NCBI RefSeq assembly: GCF_040881935.1
Contig: NZ_JBBECH010000068.1
Location: 1 to 64,000 of the forward strand
DNA: 64,000 bases
Direction: 5' to 3'
Origin: Saccharospirillum sp040881935
GTDB taxonomy: Bacteria; Pseudomonadota; Gammaproteobacteria; Pseudomonadales; Natronospirillaceae
Below are positions 44,914 through 53,786 of this stretch, piece after piece. The stretch's first letter is position 1, and each line of letters begins with the position of its first letter. Made by a program: the position numbers and the translations under genes. A model generated the notes under the pieces. That model did no database searches, was not told where the DNA came from, and was given only the letters and a program-made list of their open reading frames with translations.

Positions 44914-46047
44914 GTGGCGCTGAACAGCATTGAAGACATCATTGAAGACATTCGTCAGGGTAAAATGGTTATCCTGATGGATGATGAAGACCGTGAAAAT
45001 GAAGGCGATCTGATCGTCGCGGCGGAAAAAATCACCCCGGAGATCGTTAATTTCATGGCCGGCAAAGCCCGTGGGCTGATCTGCCTGACGCTGACCGGAG
45101 AGCGGTGTGATTTTCTCGGCCTGGAATCCATGGTCAAAAAAGACAATGGGTCGGCCTATGGCACCCCCTTTACTATTTCAATCGAAGCGGCCGAAGGCGT
45201 TACCACCGGTATCTCGGCTGCAGACCGGGCGCGCACCATTCAAGTCGCGGTCGATCCGAACAGCCAGCCCAGTGATATCGTTCAGCCCGGGCACATTTTC
45301 CCATTGCGTGCACAACCCGGTGGTGTACTCAGCCGGGCCGGCCATACCGAGGCGGGCTGCGATCTGGCACGCATGGCGGGTCTGATTCCGGCGGCCGCTA
45401 TTGTCGAAATTATGAAAGAAGATGGCACCATGGCCCGTCGTCCTGATCTGGAGGCCTTCGCTGAAGAGCATGGGCTGAAGGTGGGTACCATTGCCGACCT
45501 GATCCATTACCGGATTCTGAACGAGCGCACCATCGAGAAAGTTGACCAACGTAGCCTCAGTACTCGCGCCGGTGACTTTAATGTTCAGGTATACCGTGAC
45601 AGCCTGTGCGGCGGCACTCACATCGCGCTGACGCTGGGCGGACCGTTCAAGCCCGATCATCCCACCCTGGTCCGGGTGCATGTCGCCCAGACGTTGCGCG
45701 ATCTGTTGGGCGTGAATCCGGCACGAGGCCACGGCTGGACACTGGATGCAGCCATGCACCGGGTTGCTGAAGAGGGCGCTGGCGTGGTGGTACTGCTGGA
45801 TGTTCAGCAAGCACCTGATGTGCTGACCGAACTGAAGATGTTGCAAGGCGATGAGCGCGCCAACACACGTAACCCCAATGTCGACAAGTACGGAACCTAC
45901 ACCACTATTGGTACCGGCTCGCAAATATTGCGTGAACTGGGCGTTGGCAAAATGCGCCTGCTCAGTTCACCGATCAAGTTTGGCGGCATTTCAGGGTTCG
46001 ATCTGGAAGTGGTCGAGTATATTCCAGCCGCGGGCGATGAAGCCTGA
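44914..46047 (+). CDS. ribB: 3,4-dihydroxy-2-butanone-4-phosphate synthase with degenerate RibA-like domain
   Basis: About 377 residues. The N-terminal DHBP-synthase domain is complete (MDDEDRENEGDLIVAAE, HTEAGCDLARMAGL). The C-terminal domain has the GTP cyclohydrolase II fold, but the cysteine-rich zinc site is absent: where CxxGDxFGSxRCDC is expected it has RVHVAQTLRDLLG, so it probably lacks that activity. Similar hybrids occur in Pseudomonas. The GTG at 44914 (VALNSIEDI) fits the family start; the ATG at 44890 is an alternative. No FMN riboswitch was seen upstream. Confidence 0.88.
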   Translation: MALNSIEDIIEDIRQGKMVILMDDEDRENEGDLIVAAEKITPEIVNFMAGKARGLICLTLTGERCDFLGLESMVKKDNGSAYGTPFTISIEAAEGVTTGISAADRARTIQVAVDPNSQPSDIVQPGHIFPLRAQPGGVLSRAGHTEAGCDLARMAGLIPAAAIVEIMKEDGTMARRPDLEAFAEEHGLKVGTIADLIHYRILNERTIEKVDQRSLSTRAGDFNVQVYRDSLCGGTHIALTLGGPFKPDHPTLVRVHVAQTLRDLLGVNPARGHGWTLDAAMHRVAEEGAGVVVLLDVQQAPDVLTELKMLQGDERANTRNPNVDKYGTYTTIGTGSQILRELGVGKMRLLSSPIKFGGISGFDLEVVEYIPAAGDEA

Positions 46048-46121
46048 GGGCGGTTTGCCCAACGATTATTGATTAACCGACGGCGAGCCGGACTGGCCCG
46101 TCGTTCAGACAGGATCAGACA

Positions 46122-46610
46122 ATGACGGCACTGACTTCAAACATTACCACCCTGGAAGGCGATTTCTCTGCCAACGACGCCCAGTACGCCATCGTAGTCG
46201 GCCGCTGGAACAGCTTCGTGGTCGAAAGCCTGCTGGATGGCGCACTCGATGCGCTCAAACGCCACGGCATTAAAGATGAGCAATTGACGGTTATTCGCGC
46301 GCCAGGCGCCTATGAGCTGCCCATCGTCTGCCAGAAGCTCGCCGAGACCGAGCGCTACAACGCCATCATCGCTCTGGGTGCGGTGATTCGCGGCGGGACA
46401 CCGCATTTCGATTTTGTCGCCGGTGAAGCCGCTGGTGGCCTCAATTCAGTGGCGCTGACGGCTAGCATGCCGGTGGTGTTCGGCGTACTGACGGTCGATT
46501 CAATCGAGCAGGCCATCGAGCGAGCCGGTACCAAGGCGGGTAACAAAGGCGCCGAGGCGGCACTGGTCGCACTGGAAATGGTCAATCTGTTCAAGCAGAT
46601 CGAGGGCTAA
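46122..46610 (+). CDS. ribH: 6,7-dimethyl-8-ribityllumazine synthase
   Basis: Penultimate step of riboflavin synthesis, joining DHBP to the ribityl-pyrimidine. 162 residues. Seen: VVGRWNSFVVESLLDGALDA, the GAYELPIVC segment, ALGAVIRGGTPHFDFVAGEA with its catalytic His, and PVVFGVLTVDS. nusB follows 3 bp after its stop. Confidence 0.96.
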   Translation: MTALTSNITTLEGDFSANDAQYAIVVGRWNSFVVESLLDGALDALKRHGIKDEQLTVIRAPGAYELPIVCQKLAETERYNAIIALGAVIRGGTPHFDFVAGEAAGGLNSVALTASMPVVFGVLTVDSIEQAIERAGTKAGNKGAEAALVALEMVNLFKQIEG

Positions 46611-46613
46611 GGC

Positions 46614-47069
46614 ATGACCCAGCGTCCCAACATGGCGGCCCGTCGCAAGGCACGCCGACTGGCCATGCAGGCTTTGTACCAGTGGCATTTGTCGTCGTCT
46701 CCGGTCAATCAGATCGAAGCGGAGTTCATCGCCGATCACGACATGGCCAAGGTGGATCAGGAATACTTCAGCGAAGTGCTGCGCGGCGTACCGCTCACGC
46801 TGTCGGAACTCGATGGCTACATTGAATCAGTCACCGATCGCTCGGTTCGGGAAATGACACCGGTGGAGCTGTCGATTCTGCGCATGGGTGCCTACGAACT
46901 GGTGCATCGCGTTGATGTCCCCTTCAAGGTGATCATCAACGAAGGCGTGGAACTGTCGAAACTGTTTGGTGCCAGCGAAGGCCACCGCTACGTCAATGGC
47001 GTACTGGACAAGCTGTCGCAACGGCTTCGGGCTACCGAAGTGACCGCTTCCCGGGCTCCTCGGGAGTAA
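46614..47069 (+). CDS. nusB: transcription antitermination factor NusB
   Basis: Small helical protein that joins NusE (S10) on boxA RNA for rRNA antitermination. 151 residues, full length. Seen: the N-terminal RRKARRLAMQALYQWHL and the C-terminal EGVELSKLFGASEGHRYVNG, then VLDKLSQ. The adjacency ribH-nusB is conserved in gammaproteobacteria; the thiL gene that often follows is absent, a repeat takes its place. Confidence 0.97.
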   Translation: MTQRPNMAARRKARRLAMQALYQWHLSSSPVNQIEAEFIADHDMAKVDQEYFSEVLRGVPLTLSELDGYIESVTDRSVREMTPVELSILRMGAYELVHRVDVPFKVIINEGVELSKLFGASEGHRYVNGVLDKLSQRLRATEVTASRAPRE

Positions 47070-47082
47070 GTGCCTTTGGTTC

Positions 47083-47266
47083 GTGCTGGCTACCGGGTAG
47101 TCCTATCCGGGGTCGGCGTGAACCCGTCCCTGGGGCCTAGGCTTAGGGATATGAATCCCATCCCTGGGATTCACCCTCCGGGCTCGCTTCGCTCATGCTA
47201 AAACGCTCCCGGCGTTTTAGTCCATGCCTCAGACTTCCCCGGATAGGACTACCCGGCAGCCAGCAC
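47083..47266 (+). repeat. long palindrome, copy F (with nested module)
   Basis: Inner arms GGGTAGTCCTATCCGGGG and CCCCGGATAGGACTACCC pair exactly; outer GTGCTGGC and GCCAGCAC also pair. Core GTGAACCCGTCCCTGGG, then the nested hairpin module CTAAAACGC/GCGTTTTAG. It lies right after nusB. Confidence 0.88.
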
Positions 47267-47294
47267 TAGCCTGAGTGGTTGCTTTTGACTTAAT

Positions 47295-47336
47295 TGTCAT
47301 CCGTCGCGTGCTCAAGGCAATGCAGTCAACTTGAAC
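47295..47336 (-). repeat. orphan flank of a lost palindrome
   Basis: A 42-bp stretch (TGTCATCCGTCGCG, then GCTCAAGGCA) is nearly identical to 63875-63916, which is the flank of copy I. Here the body of the element is missing. It sits downstream of copy F at the place where a second, inverted element would be expected. Confidence 0.6.
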
Positions 47337-47337
47337 C

Positions 47338-47366
47338 AAAAAAAACCGCCAAAAGGCGGTTTTTTT
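47338..47366. terminator. bidirectional intrinsic terminator
   Basis: A-run, CCGCC/GGCGG stem with AAAA loop, T-run; works for nusB on the plus strand and for the PPC lipoprotein gene on the minus strand. Confidence 0.9.
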
Positions 47367-47384
47367 CACTAGCTATCTTTACTC

Positions 47385-49172
47385 TCAGGACTGGGCGTCG
47401 GATAGATCCATTTGAACTTCGATGCGGATCTGGCCGCTTTCCGAGCCGCTGTAACCGCGCACGTCCAGGGTGTAGTTGCCGGCTGGCAGGAACTCTTCCA
47501 GGCGTGAGTTGGTGCCGCCGCCGTCGTCGTCGTTCTCCAGCGACAAGCCGGGGCCGACCAGAGTGATCACAGTATCAACAGCCGATGAAACCGTTTCTAT
47601 GCGTACCGTGCGTGCCGCGTCGAGACTGAAGTTGTAGGTCAGGCTGCTACTGCTCTGGAGGTTGCCATAGACAATATCGCCCGCTCTCAGTTCGCCACTG
47701 TTCATCATCTGGCCCTGAACCTCACTGCTGTTGACCGTCAGATCGTACAGGCCGTTGCCGGAATAGCTGCCGACAGTAAGCGTGTAGGTGCCTGGTTGCA
47801 GGATGGTAGTAATCAGCGAGTTGGTGTCGCCGCCGCCATCATCGTCGCTTAGGTCCAGGCCATTGCCGGACAGGGCCAGGGTGGTATCGAAGCTGGCGGA
47901 GTTCAGCGCGATGCTGACGTCAGAGGCCTCATCAATGGTCAGGGTGTAGCGGTTGTCGTTGTTGGTACGCATGCCGATCAGGCTGCTGCCCGGGGCGATC
48001 TCACCGCTGTTGCGCAGGTCGCCTTCGAAGGGCGTTACCTGGGTTTGCAGAGTGTAGATGCCATCTACCGGGTAACTCTCATAGCTGAGCGCGGTCACCG
48101 TATACTGGCCAGGCATCAGAATAGACGAGAGCTGGGAATCGGTGCCGTCGCCATAGTCATCATTATCGAGCTGAACATTGTCACCGGTGATCGACAGCAT
48201 GGTGTCAAAGTCGGTGGAAGCGAGGCTGACCACCACTTCTGACGGGTGATCGAGCTCAAGCAGGTAGCGGTTACCCTCGGCAGACAGCATCAAACCGGTC
48301 AGGGTTTCATTGTCTTCCAGGGCGCCGCCGTTGCGAATGCCTTCGGGCAATATAGTGCTGGCGGTCGCTAGCTGATAGAAACGGCCTTCATCGACCAGAG
48401 CATCGGTGCACAGGGGCGATTCGACTTCGTAGTCGTCGTATTCATCGATTGCTGCGCTCGGGCGGCGGCCTGGCTGCAGAACCAGTTCGTATTCGCCGGG
48501 CTCGAGGTAGGCATCGAGTGTCAGGGTGCTGTCGCCACAGGCAACGGCTTCCGCGTTAACCGTAGGGCCACTCAGATGCATGCCCAGAGAGCGGCTGGCG
48601 TCGTTCAGTGTGAAACTGATTTGAGTGGGTGAGTCAATGCTCAGCGGGTAGCGGGCCGGGCTGTTGTCTGTTTCCAGAGAACCGACCAGCGATTGGTCCG
48701 GGCTCAGAGTGTCGGCCTGGCTGGCAACGTTCTGGTCGATCAGGCGGTAGGGGCCATAAGCTTCATCATCGTTGCCGTTGACCACCAGTAGAGAGCACTT
48801 GCCAGCGTCCGGTCCCATCAGAATGCTGATAGCGTCGCTGCTGGCCGGGTCTACACTGGCCTGGTCGATCAACCAGCCCTGTTCGTTAAACAGGGTCAGC
48901 TCGGCGGCAAAGGGAGCCTGAAAACGGTAAAACGCACGGGGTTCGGCCTCCGTGGCGCAAAACCAGTGTGCCGAGAAGCGGGCGCCGTTGTTCAGGTTGG
49001 AGGGGCTGGAGGTATTCAGTTCCGATTGCAGCCCTTCGCCGCTGACCAGGGCCGGTGCCTCCACAAAGCGGTCGGAACCGGTAGTCGCGCAGCCGCTGGC
49101 CAGTGCCAGTGCGGTAAGAGCTGGCAGCCATCGGGCAGTGCCGGAGGAAAATCGAAGTGCAGAGTGAGTCAC
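47385..49172 (-). CDS. secreted lipoprotein with repeated PPC-like domains
   Basis: 595 residues with a lipobox (LALASGC) near residue 28. The body is built of repeated bacterial pre-peptidase C-terminal-like modules: DFDTMLSITGDNVQLDNDDY, SFDTTLALSGNGLDLSDDDG and VDTVITLVGPGLSLENDDDG are clearly copies, each followed by a xxPGxYTLxVxSYSG strand; earlier, weaker copies begin at about residue 160. The aspartate-rich loops suggest calcium binding. It has no protease domain, so a surface-attached adhesion or binding role is plausible but unproved. Confidence 0.82.
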   Translation of the reverse strand: MTHSALRFSSGTARWLPALTALALASGCATTGSDRFVEAPALVSGEGLQSELNTSSPSNLNNGARFSAHWFCATEAEPRAFYRFQAPFAAELTLFNEQGWLIDQASVDPASSDAISILMGPDAGKCSLLVVNGNDDEAYGPYRLIDQNVASQADTLSPDQSLVGSLETDNSPARYPLSIDSPTQISFTLNDASRSLGMHLSGPTVNAEAVACGDSTLTLDAYLEPGEYELVLQPGRRPSAAIDEYDDYEVESPLCTDALVDEGRFYQLATASTILPEGIRNGGALEDNETLTGLMLSAEGNRYLLELDHPSEVVVSLASTDFDTMLSITGDNVQLDNDDYGDGTDSQLSSILMPGQYTVTALSYESYPVDGIYTLQTQVTPFEGDLRNSGEIAPGSSLIGMRTNNDNRYTLTIDEASDVSIALNSASFDTTLALSGNGLDLSDDDGGGDTNSLITTILQPGTYTLTVGSYSGNGLYDLTVNSSEVQGQMMNSGELRAGDIVYGNLQSSSSLTYNFSLDAARTVRIETVSSAVDTVITLVGPGLSLENDDDGGGTNSRLEEFLPAGNYTLDVRGYSGSESGQIRIEVQMDLSDAQS

Positions 49173-49416
49173 GTTTACGTCTCCATACGTTGTTGAAAAC
49201 CTGCCTGTTCAGTCGGTACGCCGGTCAAGCCAGTCGCCGGGTTAGGGATGGGTCTGACTTCCTGGTCACACGCTCAAACCGGTCGACCCAATGCGATTCG
49301 GAATCCCGCCGGGCAAGACTTGGCACTATAGGGCGATTTTAAAGTCGGGTCCAGTCACCCTGGCCCGGTTCGATCGGTGGTTCTCATTTTTGGAATTTAA
49401 TTGAGTGGCCTTGGCC
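49173..49416. other. intergenic region upstream of the PPC lipoprotein gene
   Basis: No gene recognised in the first 240 bases. It must contain the minus-strand promoter of the lipoprotein gene, but no strong consensus pair was found. Confidence 0.5.
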
Positions 49417-49530
49417 CGCGTCAGCTACCGGTGGTACCTCGGCGGGGTCGGCGTGAATCCGTCCGTGGAGCCTAGGCCGCAACATCCATGTTGCGGACTC
49501 CCCCGCAGAGGCACCACCGGTAGCCGCCGC
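49417..49530 (+). repeat. long palindrome, copy G
   Basis: Arms CGGTGGTACCTCGGCGGGG and CCCCGCAGAGGCACCACCG pair with two mismatches. Core GTGAATCCGTCCGTGG with the CCGCAACATCCATGTTGCGG tip. It lies 3' to the srkA gene. Confidence 0.85.
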
Positions 49531-49562
49531 TAGTACTGTGCCTCCCTTGATAAGTGAGAATC

Positions 49563-50534
49563 CTATTCTTGTAATAACGCCCACTGTTCCCGCAAGGCGA
49601 GCAGGTGGTCACTCCAGAAGCGCTGGCTGTCGAACCAGGAGAAGGCGCGCGGGAAGGCCGGGTCGTCCCAGCGCTGGGCGATCCAGAGGGTGTGGCGAAT
49701 CATGTGAACGGTGCGCAGGGGTTCGAGCAGCGACAATTCCTTGCGCGGGAATGGCCGGAATTGCTCATAGCCTTCCTCCAGTTCATTGATCTGACGTGCC
49801 TGTTCCTGCTTATCGCCCGACAGCAGTTTCCAGATGTCCTGGGCGGCGGGGCCCATCACGGTGTCGTCGAGATCGACGATCAGCAGTTGGTCGTCGCGAC
49901 TGAGGATATTGCCAGCGTGGAAGTCGCCGTGAATGCGTATTGAAGTGGCCTGACGGAACAGCGGCTCGAAACGACGTTGAATCAACTCGGCAATCGGCGC
50001 CAATGTTGCCAGGTAGTTGGCCCGCAGGTCGTCGGGCAAGAGGGGGCTGTCGGCGAAAAAGCGTTGCGCCTGAACGATGGGCTCGGTCAGCGAGAGGCTT
50101 GGCCGGTGTTTGAACACGGCCGTTTCGCCGACGTTATGCAACCGGGCCAGGTGCTGGCCAATGCGGTACATCTGGTCCGGGTTGTCGAGTTCGAAGGCAT
50201 GGCCAGCGCGCATGTCGAAACAGGCAAACCAGAAGCCATCGCGCAGATGAAGGATGTCGTCGCCCAGCGTCATCGCTGGTACCACCGGGATTTCCGCCTC
50301 GAACAATTGTTCGGTAAAAGTCAGTTCTTCGCGAATTTGCGCCTCACTCCAGCGTCCCGGCCGGTACGCTTTCAAAACCACTGGCGAGGCATCTTCAATG
50401 CCCACCCGGTAGACCCGGTTTTCATAGCTGTTGAGGGGGTATATGCGGTAGTCGGACAGGGTCCCGAGTGATTCCATCCAGTCGATGATGCGATCCTGAC
50501 TGAGGCTGTCGAACGGGTGTGCAGAGGTAGACAT
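49563..50534 (-). CDS. srkA: stress response kinase SrkA (YihE/RdoA-like)
   Basis: Aminoglycoside-phosphotransferase-fold Ser/Thr kinase of about 323 residues. In E. coli SrkA protects against stress-induced killing. Seen: the catalytic HGDFHAGNIL, the metal motif LIVDLDDTVMGPAAQD, and the ATP-binding VVLKAYRPGRWS. The ATG at 50534 (MSTSAHPFDS) with CAGGG ahead is the likely start. In many relatives dsbA follows; here it does not. Confidence 0.9.
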   Translation of the reverse strand: MSTSAHPFDSLSQDRIIDWMESLGTLSDYRIYPLNSYENRVYRVGIEDASPVVLKAYRPGRWSEAQIREELTFTEQLFEAEIPVVPAMTLGDDILHLRDGFWFACFDMRAGHAFELDNPDQMYRIGQHLARLHNVGETAVFKHRPSLSLTEPIVQAQRFFADSPLLPDDLRANYLATLAPIAELIQRRFEPLFRQATSIRIHGDFHAGNILSRDDQLLIVDLDDTVMGPAAQDIWKLLSGDKQEQARQINELEEGYEQFRPFPRKELSLLEPLRTVHMIRHTLWIAQRWDDPAFPRAFSWFDSQRFWSDHLLALREQWALLQE

Positions 50535-50607
50535 GGGAAACCCTGAAAAAAGAGAGGGCCCATTGTAGTGCATTTACGGCGCCTGTCATTGTTCTCCTGG
50601 CGACCTG

Positions 50608-51330
50608 CTAAAGATTTCCGAGTGGGGTCCGGGCGAGCGTCCACAGCTCGATCTGTTGCACTCCAGCACGTTTCAGCGTTCGGGTCAGTTCGGCGGCGGT
50701 GGCCCCGGTAGTTAACACATCGTCGACAATGGCAACGCGTTTCGGGGGTGGCTGTTGTATGAGGAAGACCCCTTTCAGTGCTTGACGGCGTTGTACCCGG
50801 TTAAGACCTTCTAGCGGTGGTGTTGGGTGCTGTTTGATCAGACCGGTCCAGACCGGCAATCCGGCCTGACGGGCCCAGTGGTCAGCGAGCCACTCTGCCT
50901 GATTAAAACCCCGTTTGCGGGCCTTGGATCGATGCAGGGGCACCGGTACCAGGGCGTCAACCGATGGCTGGTGCATCGCCTGATGCTGCCACCACTGCCG
51001 GGCCAGTGCCCGTGCGCTGGCAAAGTCCCGATGGTATTTCATGCGGTGAATCAAAAATCGGGTTGCACCTTCAAGCACCCAGCCGACGGTTGCTGATTGC
51101 CAGGGTGGTGGGCGCTGCTGACACCGGCCACACTGTGTATTGAGCGTATGAGGGGCTGCGCAGCTCGGGCAGGGGTCTGGCAAGGGCTGTAACCAGCCTG
51201 CACACACCTCGCACAGATGGCTGTTTACCGAGCGTTGTTCACACAGTGGACACAGGCTGTCTATAACCTGTTCCAGTAACTGGTTAACGGCGACGCCTAG
51301 CGATGGGCTTTTTAAGTTGATCCCTGGCAT
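50608..51330 (-). CDS. ComF family protein
   Basis: 240 residues: an N-terminal zinc ribbon (CPLCEQR, HLCEVC, CPSCAAPH, CGRCQQR) and a C-terminal phosphoribosyltransferase fold with VAIVDDVLTTGAT. ComF is needed for DNA uptake in naturally transformable species and is related to GntX of E. coli. Its presence with comM suggests a possible competence pathway, though both also occur in non-competent bacteria. Confidence 0.9.
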   Translation of the reverse strand: MPGINLKSPSLGVAVNQLLEQVIDSLCPLCEQRSVNSHLCEVCAGWLQPLPDPCPSCAAPHTLNTQCGRCQQRPPPWQSATVGWVLEGATRFLIHRMKYHRDFASARALARQWWQHQAMHQPSVDALVPVPLHRSKARKRGFNQAEWLADHWARQAGLPVWTGLIKQHPTPPLEGLNRVQRRQALKGVFLIQQPPPKRVAIVDDVLTTGATAAELTRTLKRAGVQQIELWTLARTPLGNL

Positions 51331-51453
51331 TCCGGGGTGCTCCCTGACCTCCGGTATCTGTATTTCCGCCCGGCAAATTATGGCGAGGCTGTGATGGTAT
51401 CGGCAATATAGAGATCATTGTGCTCAATTTTATGGTGTGACGGCAGCTGCAGG

Positions 51454-52209
51454 TCAGAATTTCTTCAGGTTGGGTCCACGCCGCATCTCGGCAAAGATAC
51501 TCAGTTCCCAGGGCCGCATCGCCAGCACCATGCCAGTGCCGAAGGTCTCTTCCAGCGGTAACTTACCGTCTTCCTTGCTCAGTTCGTCAAACTCTCGGGC
51601 TAGCCTGCGAATGCTGTTTTGCAGGTGCATGTTTGACTGCCGCGTCAGCATACCAGCGACAAACACCAGCAGTTCCCCGGCTTTTGGGTCAAATTTGCAA
51701 TTGAAAAAATCGCGAGCCACGTTTTGCTCGAAAAAACGATAAACCGGTCCGTTGTGGATCCAGCGAAAATCACGTGACAGCTTGGTTTTAACCCGGTTAC
51801 CCGGCAGTAATTCGATAATGCCGAGCCGGTCCAGCCGGGCCAGCAGGCGAGTCGCCTCGAATTCGTTAATCAGGTAGGTTGAGGTAATATCTTCGTATTC
51901 CCAGCGGTTGACCAGCAATTGGGCAACCAGCAGTAACTTGGGGTCGGACACCAGTTCACGCTCATCGTCTTCGCTGAGCTCATCCAACACCATGGTGCCC
52001 TCATGCATCCGTGCCATCAGATACCCCAGATCGGCCCCGGCCATGTCGCAAATCTCTTCCAGACGATTCAACGTAAAGTGGCGTTTGGAAAACATGCGTT
52101 TGACGTTGGCTTCGCTGAGCTTGAGCTTCTCGGCAACCTCGGCGTAGGTGATCTTTCGCTCACGCAGGAGTTTTTTCAGGGTGTCGATGAGCTGTACAGT
52201 CTGAGACAT
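51454..52209 (-). CDS. XRE-type helix-turn-helix regulator
   Basis: 251 residues. The N-terminal HTH (ITYAEVAEKLKLSEANVKRM, about residues 18-40) resembles the cro/XRE family; the larger C-terminal part, without recognised motifs, may bind an effector or partner. The ATG at 52209 (MSQTVQLIDTL) is used rather than the upstream one. It is divergent from the acyltransferase-like gene and may regulate it. Confidence 0.75.
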   Translation of the reverse strand: MSQTVQLIDTLKKLLRERKITYAEVAEKLKLSEANVKRMFSKRHFTLNRLEEICDMAGADLGYLMARMHEGTMVLDELSEDDERELVSDPKLLLVAQLLVNRWEYEDITSTYLINEFEATRLLARLDRLGIIELLPGNRVKTKLSRDFRWIHNGPVYRFFEQNVARDFFNCKFDPKAGELLVFVAGMLTRQSNMHLQNSIRRLAREFDELSKEDGKLPLEETFGTGMVLAMRPWELSIFAEMRRGPNLKKF

Positions 52210-52278
52210 GATGTCCTTGGTGAAGGTAGCGCAATATGCTACTAATGGTCGCACATCTTTCAACTTCATGTACAGTGC

Positions 52279-52306
52279 TTGTGGTTACCCCCAGAGCGCC
52301 TACTAT
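52279..52306 (+). promoter_or_regulatory. candidate promoter of the acyltransferase-like gene
   Basis: -35 TTGTGG (52279-52284) and -10 TACTAT (52301-52306) with a 16-bp spacer, in the divergent gap. Moderate match; the leader is about 110 nt. Confidence 0.4.
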
Positions 52307-52417
52307 GGCAACCTGCACCGGTATAAAGGCCTGTGGCGATGTAAAGGGCCGATTCGCAACACGGCACCGCCAGGTGATGCTGAACGTGAGCGACCGTCAG
52401 GTTTCAGGGAGTAACCC

Positions 52418-53410
52418 ATGCTAAAACTCAAGATAATGACAGGGCTGGGGCGGCTGTTCAGTCGCGCCTTGCTGGGCCCGGTTCATGTGCATGGCAGTGA
52501 TCCCCGTACGACTGATATTGATGTAATCATAATGCCGCGCAGTGTGAGCCCGGCCGATGGCTGGTTGTTCTGGTCGCGGCTGAAACGTCCTCCGTTGTTT
52601 GTTGAAGGTGAGCGGACTTCCAATGGCTGGGGCCGTTGGCGGCGTACAGCGGGCCGAAGCGCGCGAGCAAACGGGGGCATTCTGGAGGAGCAGCTGGCGG
52701 CTTTTCTAAATTCAGGACGGTGTCTGGTCATGTCGATCAACGGCGAGTCGTCCGAAGAGATCGAACAGATACAGCGTCTGTTGCGTGGCTTGCACAACCA
52801 CCACCGTCATCTGCGGGTACAGGTGTTGACCTTTAACTACGATTTTCGTCACACCCTTGGCAGCCCTATTCACTGGATTTGGCGTCCCGGCGTCATCGAT
52901 ATGGTGGTCGAGCCGCTGCACATTCTGAAAGAGTTGCAACGCCTGCAGAAACTGGCCTGGTCGATCAAAGGCTATCAGACACTGCCGCAATGGCCGCTGA
53001 TATCCCAGTCTGGTCGGGTGCCGTCCAGTCTGTTGTTGTCCTGGCACGAGGTACGGGCGCAGCGGCGCTGGCGCTGGCCGAAGCCTTTGGCCTGGCTCTG
53101 GTTGCCCGGAGCGCTGATCTCGGCGCTGTTTAATGCGGTGCCCTTGCTGGTGGCTTACGGCGTCAGTCACAGCGCCCAGCAATGGCGCATAGAACGGCAG
53201 ATCGCCTGGTTGGGCCCCTTGTACCTGGTCAATCATGCGCTGATCTGGACACAGCTGGGCCTGCTGTATGGGCCTTGGGCGTGGCCTTACATCGTCATCG
53301 TGGCCATGGGCCTGCAACCGCTGGGACGTCTGGCCGATGCCATCTTGCAACAGGATGAACTGGGCGGATCACGTTCGGTGCGGGAACGCATGGTGAATTA
53401 TTTCGATTAG
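52418..53410 (+). CDS. degenerate acyltransferase-like membrane protein
   Basis: 330 residues. The N-terminal part aligns by eye with PlsC-type acyltransferases (VHVHG, then IIMPRSVSPADGWLFWSRLK where NHxSxxDG is expected, and VMSINGESSE where FPEG is expected), but the catalytic His is absent, so it probably is not an active enzyme. The C-terminal part has three or four hydrophobic segments (LPGALISALFNAVPLLVAYG and others). A GGGAGT site precedes the ATG. Role unknown; lipid binding or inactive homologue is possible. Confidence 0.55.
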   Translation: MLKLKIMTGLGRLFSRALLGPVHVHGSDPRTTDIDVIIMPRSVSPADGWLFWSRLKRPPLFVEGERTSNGWGRWRRTAGRSARANGGILEEQLAAFLNSGRCLVMSINGESSEEIEQIQRLLRGLHNHHRHLRVQVLTFNYDFRHTLGSPIHWIWRPGVIDMVVEPLHILKELQRLQKLAWSIKGYQTLPQWPLISQSGRVPSSLLLSWHEVRAQRRWRWPKPLAWLWLPGALISALFNAVPLLVAYGVSHSAQQWRIERQIAWLGPLYLVNHALIWTQLGLLYGPWAWPYIVIVAMGLQPLGRLADAILQQDELGGSRSVRERMVNYFD

Positions 53411-53530
53411 GTGATATCTGACCTGTTCATGTTCCGGGTCGAGCCAGTGATTGAGGTTAAGGTTGTCAATTGCCTGGACACCGGCCGTGCATATTCGGTA
53501 AAATCCCCGAAATTTGGGCGCGGCACCCAG

Positions 53531-53617
53531 ATGGTTTTGCACGACGTTTGCGAACAACGATCGTTACCTGAGCCAGCAACAGCAGCTAACCAATTCGGAA
53601 CGACAACGCAAAAGTGA
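53531..53617 (+). CDS. possible carA leader peptide
   Basis: A 28-codon frame (ATG 53531 to TGA 53617) ending eight bases before a terminator hairpin. It has no evident ribosome site. The frame is open back to a GTG at 53411, just after the preceding gene. If translated it could control attenuation of carA; the peptide shows no run of regulatory codons. Confidence 0.25.
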   Translation: MVLHDVCEQRSLPEPATAANQFGTTTQK

Positions 53618-53624
53618 ATGATGG

Positions 53625-53656
53625 GCGAGATGGGGGTTTCTTCATCTCGCTTTTTT
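53625..53656 (+). terminator. terminator-like hairpin before carA
   Basis: GCGAGATG/CATCTCGC stem with a 10-nt loop and six T. It lies 130 bp upstream of carA, so it may be the end of the preceding transcript or an attenuator of carAB. No gene lies in 53657-53786. Confidence 0.65.
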
Positions 53657-53786
53657 GCGAAAGGGGTTGGGAGAACTGTCTGACTGGTCAGTTTTAACGG
53701 TCAGTATCCGTAAATGTCCATGCCGCGCCTTGCCAGTGACTTTCCAGTCATTGCCCACTCGCACTGCAAGATAGAGGAACGGATCT

